From positions 18,083 to 82,082 of the forward strand of contig CAZNDN010000003.1 in NCBI GenBank assembly GCA_964571815.1: a DNA stretch of 64,000 nt, written 5' to 3'. The notes under the pieces are model-generated. The model did no database searches and had not been told where the DNA came from. It was given only the letters and a program-made list of their open reading frames with translations. The DNA comes from CAZNDN01 sp964571815 (GTDB lineage Bacteria; Fibrobacterota; Chitinivibrionia; Chitinivibrionales; WJKA01). Numbering within the stretch: the stretch's first letter is position 1; every line of letters begins with the position of its first letter. Both the position numbers and the translations under genes were made by a program. This document shows, piece after piece, positions 60,900 to 64,000 of this stretch.

Positions 60900-61907
60900 T
60901 CAGCGGGATTGGGAAGAGGTGCGGAAATCCCTGAGAAGCGCTCGAATCGACTCGATTTCTTCCTTGTCCAGCGAATTGCCGTAGAGTTTCGGCAGGCCCG
61001 ACTCGACAACTCCTTTCCACTCGGCAACCGCATCGGCGGGAACCGGGTTGACGGTCAGGTTGTGCTTTTTCATGATTTCCACGGCCTCCGCATCAGCCTT
61101 CCCCGTCTCTTCCTGCATCTCGGCGGCGGCTTTCCGGCTCGCCTCCAGGAGACGGGGCCGCAGCTCAGGGGAGATTTTGTTCCATACGCGCGTGTTCACC
61201 ACGATCGCGCCCACCAGCGGAGCCCATCGCATGGCGCACATGTTGGGTGCAAGCGCAAACCATTGCTGCGATGCGGCCGAGAGGGGCGTAGCCGAGAAGG
61301 CTTCGACCATACCGCTCTGAAGGGAAGACATGAGGTCGGTGACCGCAAGGGGGACCGGGTGAAACCCCAGCTCTTTCCACGCCTGTGCCCCGTCGGCATC
61401 CCCGGCCCACACGAAGAGCTTCTGTTTTCGAAGATCGGCCGGCTTCACCACCGGCTCCTTGGAAAAGAAGTGTACCCATCCGACCATATTCCACGCTATC
61501 ACCTTGAAGCCCTGCTTTTCCAGACCCTTTTCGTAGCGGGGTTTCACGTTGTCAAGCACGAACGCAAGCTCTTCGTCGGTCCGCACCGTCAGCGGCGCCT
61601 GAATATTGAGAATCACCGGATGTATCCTGCAAAGCCCCACACCTGTCATGCCGGCGGCGTCGAGCTGGCCGATCCGCATCTTCCTGATCATGTCCATTTC
61701 ACCGCCCAGGATCCCCCCGCCGTAGATCTTCAGCTTGACTTCGCCGTTCGAAAGCTCCTCCCACCGCGTCGCGATCCTCCGAAGCCCGTCGTCCCACGGT
61801 GAGCCCGTGGGCGCAAGGCTTCCCAGCTTGATCGTGCGTCCGCTCGCCGCACAACCGATCAGCAAAGCAATCACCGCGGCTCGATTGACACATTTCGGAA
61901 AGGTCAT
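60900..61907 (-). CDS. TRAP transporter substrate-binding protein (DctP)
   Basis: 335 residues with a signal peptide (AAVIALLIGCAASG). The DctP fold is clear: LGSLAPTGSPWDDGLRRIAT, GGEMDMIRKMRIGQLDAAGM, then the conserved Arg/ligand-binding loop and AVTDLMSSLQSGMVEAFSA. The ligand cannot be deduced. The ATG at 61907 overlaps the stop of the upstream T-component gene, so the T-P-QM genes form one operon. Confidence 0.93.
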   Translation of the reverse strand: MTFPKCVNRAAVIALLIGCAASGRTIKLGSLAPTGSPWDDGLRRIATRWEELSNGEVKLKIYGGGILGGEMDMIRKMRIGQLDAAGMTGVGLCRIHPVILNIQAPLTVRTDEELAFVLDNVKPRYEKGLEKQGFKVIAWNMVGWVHFFSKEPVVKPADLRKQKLFVWAGDADGAQAWKELGFHPVPLAVTDLMSSLQSGMVEAFSATPLSAASQQWFALAPNMCAMRWAPLVGAIVVNTRVWNKISPELRPRLLEASRKAAAEMQEETGKADAEAVEIMKKHNLTVNPVPADAVAEWKGVVESGLPKLYGNSLDKEEIESIRALLRDFRTSSQSR

Positions 61908-62899
61908 TGCACTTCTCCTTGTCCGCCGTTTCCTTCGTCCCCGCTCTCATCGCCCGCCCGTCCGTCTTCCTCACTCAGAAAGAACCGGTCCGCGTGCTCC
62001 AGCAGCCACTGCGCCCTTCGTTGCGTGATGATATTCAGGAGTCGATATTCCACTACCTTGTCCACGTCGACTTTGCGGGCTTTGTTCAGCAGGGAGGTGA
62101 ATTCTTCACGATCCTGATTTTTCACCGACACGGTTGTTGCCAGTGCGACATACGGTCCCGCCCGCGCACCGTCGGCCAGCTCGACCGCCCTGCGGAAATG
62201 CTCCCGCGCCTTTTCCTTGCTTCCCCCCATTGCCTCGGGGATACTGCCGTAGTAGGAGATGAAAAACTCGTGCGCGCTTCCCTTCCCGTACGTTTCGTTG
62301 AGTTCCAGCACTTTCCGGACCATGGCCACGGCCCGCGGCATGGACATCAGCAGCCCCAGGTTGAACTTGTCGGTGGTCAGCGCACCCATCCACGACATGC
62401 CCGCCCAGTAAAGATACGACGTGTCGGATTCGTTGCAGAGTGCCAGCGCAGAGTCGGTCATTCCGGTACTCAGCATGGTGTCGAACCCCGGATGCCGTAC
62501 TTCAAGCGCGTGCAGCACGTAGTCCCGGCCCCGCAGGAACAGCTTGCCGGCGCGGTCCAGCATTCGCTTTTTCTCATCCAGGCGCTCGTCCGGAAGACGG
62601 TTGGCGGGCAACTGCACGTAAGCGTAGGCGTAGAGGGTGAAGGCCTTGCACGTGGCCATGAGCAATTCCGGATGATCGGGCGTTGCCTCCAGCAGCGACT
62701 CGTAGAGCTTGAGGGCAAAGGGAAGCGCATCGCCCACAAGCCGCGGGTCCTCGTCACCGGAGAATACCGTACCCCCCTCTCCCGAAAGGGCATCGGCCAC
62801 GGAATTCACGGCAAGCCGTTTCACCGAGCACCCGGCAATAAGCGGCACGGCACAGGCAATACCGATTGCGAACAGGCTTTTTCTCAGATTCAAACCCAC
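61904..62899 (-). CDS. TRAP-associated T-component lipoprotein (TatT family)
   Basis: 331 residues from a GTG at 62899; a TTG at 62893 is an alternative. The N-terminus (FAIGIACAVPLIAGC) is a lipoprotein signal with a good lipobox (LIAGC). The rest is helical, TPR-like: LPFALKLYESLLEATPDHPE, then MLDRAGKLFLRGRDYVLHAL and AREHFRRAVELADGARAGPY. In Treponema, TatT is the periplasmic lipoprotein that trimerises with the TatP-type binding protein. The C-terminal 25 residues are acidic and Gly-rich. Confidence 0.85.
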   Translation of the reverse strand: MGLNLRKSLFAIGIACAVPLIAGCSVKRLAVNSVADALSGEGGTVFSGDEDPRLVGDALPFALKLYESLLEATPDHPELLMATCKAFTLYAYAYVQLPANRLPDERLDEKKRMLDRAGKLFLRGRDYVLHALEVRHPGFDTMLSTGMTDSALALCNESDTSYLYWAGMSWMGALTTDKFNLGLLMSMPRAVAMVRKVLELNETYGKGSAHEFFISYYGSIPEAMGGSKEKAREHFRRAVELADGARAGPYVALATTVSVKNQDREEFTSLLNKARKVDVDKVVEYRLLNIITQRRAQWLLEHADRFFLSEEDGRAGDESGDEGNGGQGEVQ

Positions 62900-63055
62900 C
62901 TTCTCTTTGCTCCTCGCTTCATGGGTTCGGCCTTTCCACCGACGTTCTACAAAAATAATGCGCGATACATGACCGGCGGCGGGCCGGTGCAAAGCTGAAT
63001 ATTATTTTCCTTGCTTGCGCGACGGTTTCATTCAAATGCCCGGGAGGATGAACGC

Positions 63056-63577
63056 ATGGACCTTGAAAAGGTAATACGAACCGTTCCGGATTTCCCCAAG
63101 CCGGGAATATTATTCTACGATATCACCAGCATTTTCGTCGAGCCCGTGGCATTCGGCTATGTCGTGGACCGGATGCTGGAGCTGTACGAGGACGCGGAGG
63201 TTGACGGCGTTATCGCGATAGAAAGCCGGGGTTTTCTTCTGGGGGCCTGCTATGCCCGCGCCCGGGAAGTCCCCCTTGTCCTTGCCCGGAAGAAGGGAAA
63301 GCTGCCGGGGGAAACCGTCTCCCGCGGTTATCTTCTTGAGTACGGGGAGGCCGTACTTGAAATTCACAAGAGCGATCTTGCGCTGGGGAAGCGGTGGCTG
63401 ATCGTGGACGACCTGATCGCCACGGGCGGCACCCTTGAAGCCGTGGGATATATCGTGGAGTCGGTCGGCGCCGAGGTCGCGGGTATTTTTTCGATTGTCG
63501 GCCTGCCGTTTCTGGGCTATCACGAAAAAATCGGACGGTACAAACCCATTACCCTGATCGACTATGAGTCCGAATAG
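63056..63577 (+). CDS. apt: Adenine phosphoribosyltransferase
   Basis: Salvages adenine to AMP using PRPP. 173 residues from ATG 63056, with GGGAGG at 63042-63047. Family motifs: FPKPGILFYDITSIF near the N-terminus, AIESRGFLLGA, and the PRPP loop WLIVDDLIATGGTLEA. It is transcribed divergently from the TRAP cluster and followed 29 bases later by an open hypothetical gene. Confidence 0.95.
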   Translation: MDLEKVIRTVPDFPKPGILFYDITSIFVEPVAFGYVVDRMLELYEDAEVDGVIAIESRGFLLGACYARAREVPLVLARKKGKLPGETVSRGYLLEYGEAVLEIHKSDLALGKRWLIVDDLIATGGTLEAVGYIVESVGAEVAGIFSIVGLPFLGYHEKIGRYKPITLIDYESE

Positions 63578-63606
63578 GTCGTTTCCGCCGCGGGGGTGGC
63601 AACCGG

Positions 63607-64000
63607 ATGCACCTGCGACTTTTCAAGCAACCTTTCACCGACCCCTCGCGGCCGGAGCTGCTGCGGCTGCTCTTCGAAGCCTCGGACACGGCCGAAACAG
63701 CCTCGGCGCGTTGCAGCGACTTCTATCTCTACGCCTGGATCAGGCACCGGAGGCTGCTGCACGGGTTTCAAGCGGTGTTGGACGATGAATTCATACTGGA
63801 GCATACGGCGCCGTCGAAGCCCGATTTCGGCAGAATAGTCAGGGAACCGTTCAATCGGACGATCAGAGACGTGCGTTCCGCCGCGAAGCGCAGGAAGATG
63901 AACAAGATCCTTTCGGGGTTGCGCAACGAGTTCTTTCCCGATCTGCTCGAGGCGGTGGGGAAGATTGCGTGTGAAGAGAGTGGCGATGAAGTTCCCTTGA
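63607..64000 (+). CDS. Hypothetical protein, 3' part outside the window
   Basis: 131 codons open to the window end from ATG 63607 (MHLRLFKQPFTDPSRPELLR). It is charged and helical, with RDVRSAAKRRKMNKILSGLR and EFFPDLLEAVGK segments and no membrane helix or known motif. It could be a DNA- or RNA-contacting protein, but nothing here proves it. It follows apt and may share its transcript. Confidence 0.5.
   Translation, partial: MHLRLFKQPFTDPSRPELLRLLFEASDTAETASARCSDFYLYAWIRHRRLLHGFQAVLDDEFILEHTAPSKPDFGRIVREPFNRTIRDVRSAAKRRKMNKILSGLRNEFFPDLLEAVGKIACEESGDEVPL

Noticed and set aside
61907..62998. A 363-codon plus-strand reading opposite the T-component gene
   Set aside because: The opposite strand encodes a lipoprotein with a clear signal and operon context.
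1..64000. CRISPR arrays, rRNA operons, prophage or intact insertion sequences
   Set aside because: No spaced short repeats, rRNA sequences, integrases or transposases were seen on either strand.

Overview
The window reads as chromosomal DNA of an uncultured diderm (Gram-negative type) bacterium. It is GC-rich and densely coded, with no rRNA, CRISPR array, intact insertion sequence or phage genes. Predicted lipoproteins, ExbB/ExbD motor proteins, a TRAP transporter and a long beta-barrel-like surface protein point to an outer membrane. DUF5683-like proteins, a TRAP T-component, a CRTAC1-type FG-GAP protein and a PK_C-DAC cyclase together suggest the FCB group or a nearby candidate phylum, but no marker here settles this. 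Two runs of exactly 100 N show a scaffolded, probably metagenomic, assembly. The first run is flanked by the same 55 bases on both sides, so it is almost certainly an unmerged overlap and not missing sequence.

Layout. 1-7.1 kb (+) is a tightly overlapping housekeeping operon: holB, ricT-like, metG, recJ, argH. 7.1-10.2 kb (+) is an ECF-type sigma factor with a FecR/DUF4159 membrane protein. 10.3-27.6 kb (+) is an envelope cluster: a CsgG/FlgT-like protein, a 1152-residue surface protein, a small membrane protein, a fibronectin-III lipoprotein, a 1287-residue TPR protein, ExbB, two ExbD proteins (one with an extra pair of CxxC knuckles), a beta-propeller protein and a second TPR protein. 33.6-27.6 kb (-) holds argF, a KaiC-like ATPase, two tiny membrane proteins, two response regulators and uvrA. 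34.0-42.2 kb (+) has spoVG, a Gln tRNA, L25, pth, S6-S18-L9, dapA-dapB, two DUF5683-like proteins and larB. 47.4-42.2 kb (-) has a PlsB-like acyltransferase, an EIIA-PK_C-DAC c-di-AMP synthase, pgi, yjbQ and a glutaminyl cyclase. 47.5-48.1 kb (-) is a self-contained transcription unit for a two-zinc-finger protein. 48.2-49.5 kb looks decayed. 49.6-58.7 kb is a mosaic of accessory genes: a periplasmic binding protein, a TPR/CRTAC1 pair, arsenate reductase, DUF3795, DUF1330, a phosphopantetheinyl transferase and a histidine phosphatase. 59.0-62.9 kb (-) is a complete TRAP cluster with fused QM permease. The window closes with apt and an open hypothetical gene.

Four things look least ordinary: the motor/TPR/propeller cluster with its zinc-knuckle ExbD; the KaiC/response-regulator/small-membrane-protein module, which has no histidine kinase nearby; the c-di-AMP synthase whose EIIA-like domain has Gln where the phospho-histidine should be; and the sigma/FecR-DUF4159 pair that precedes the envelope cluster. 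All functional statements come from reading motifs and gene order; no database search was run.
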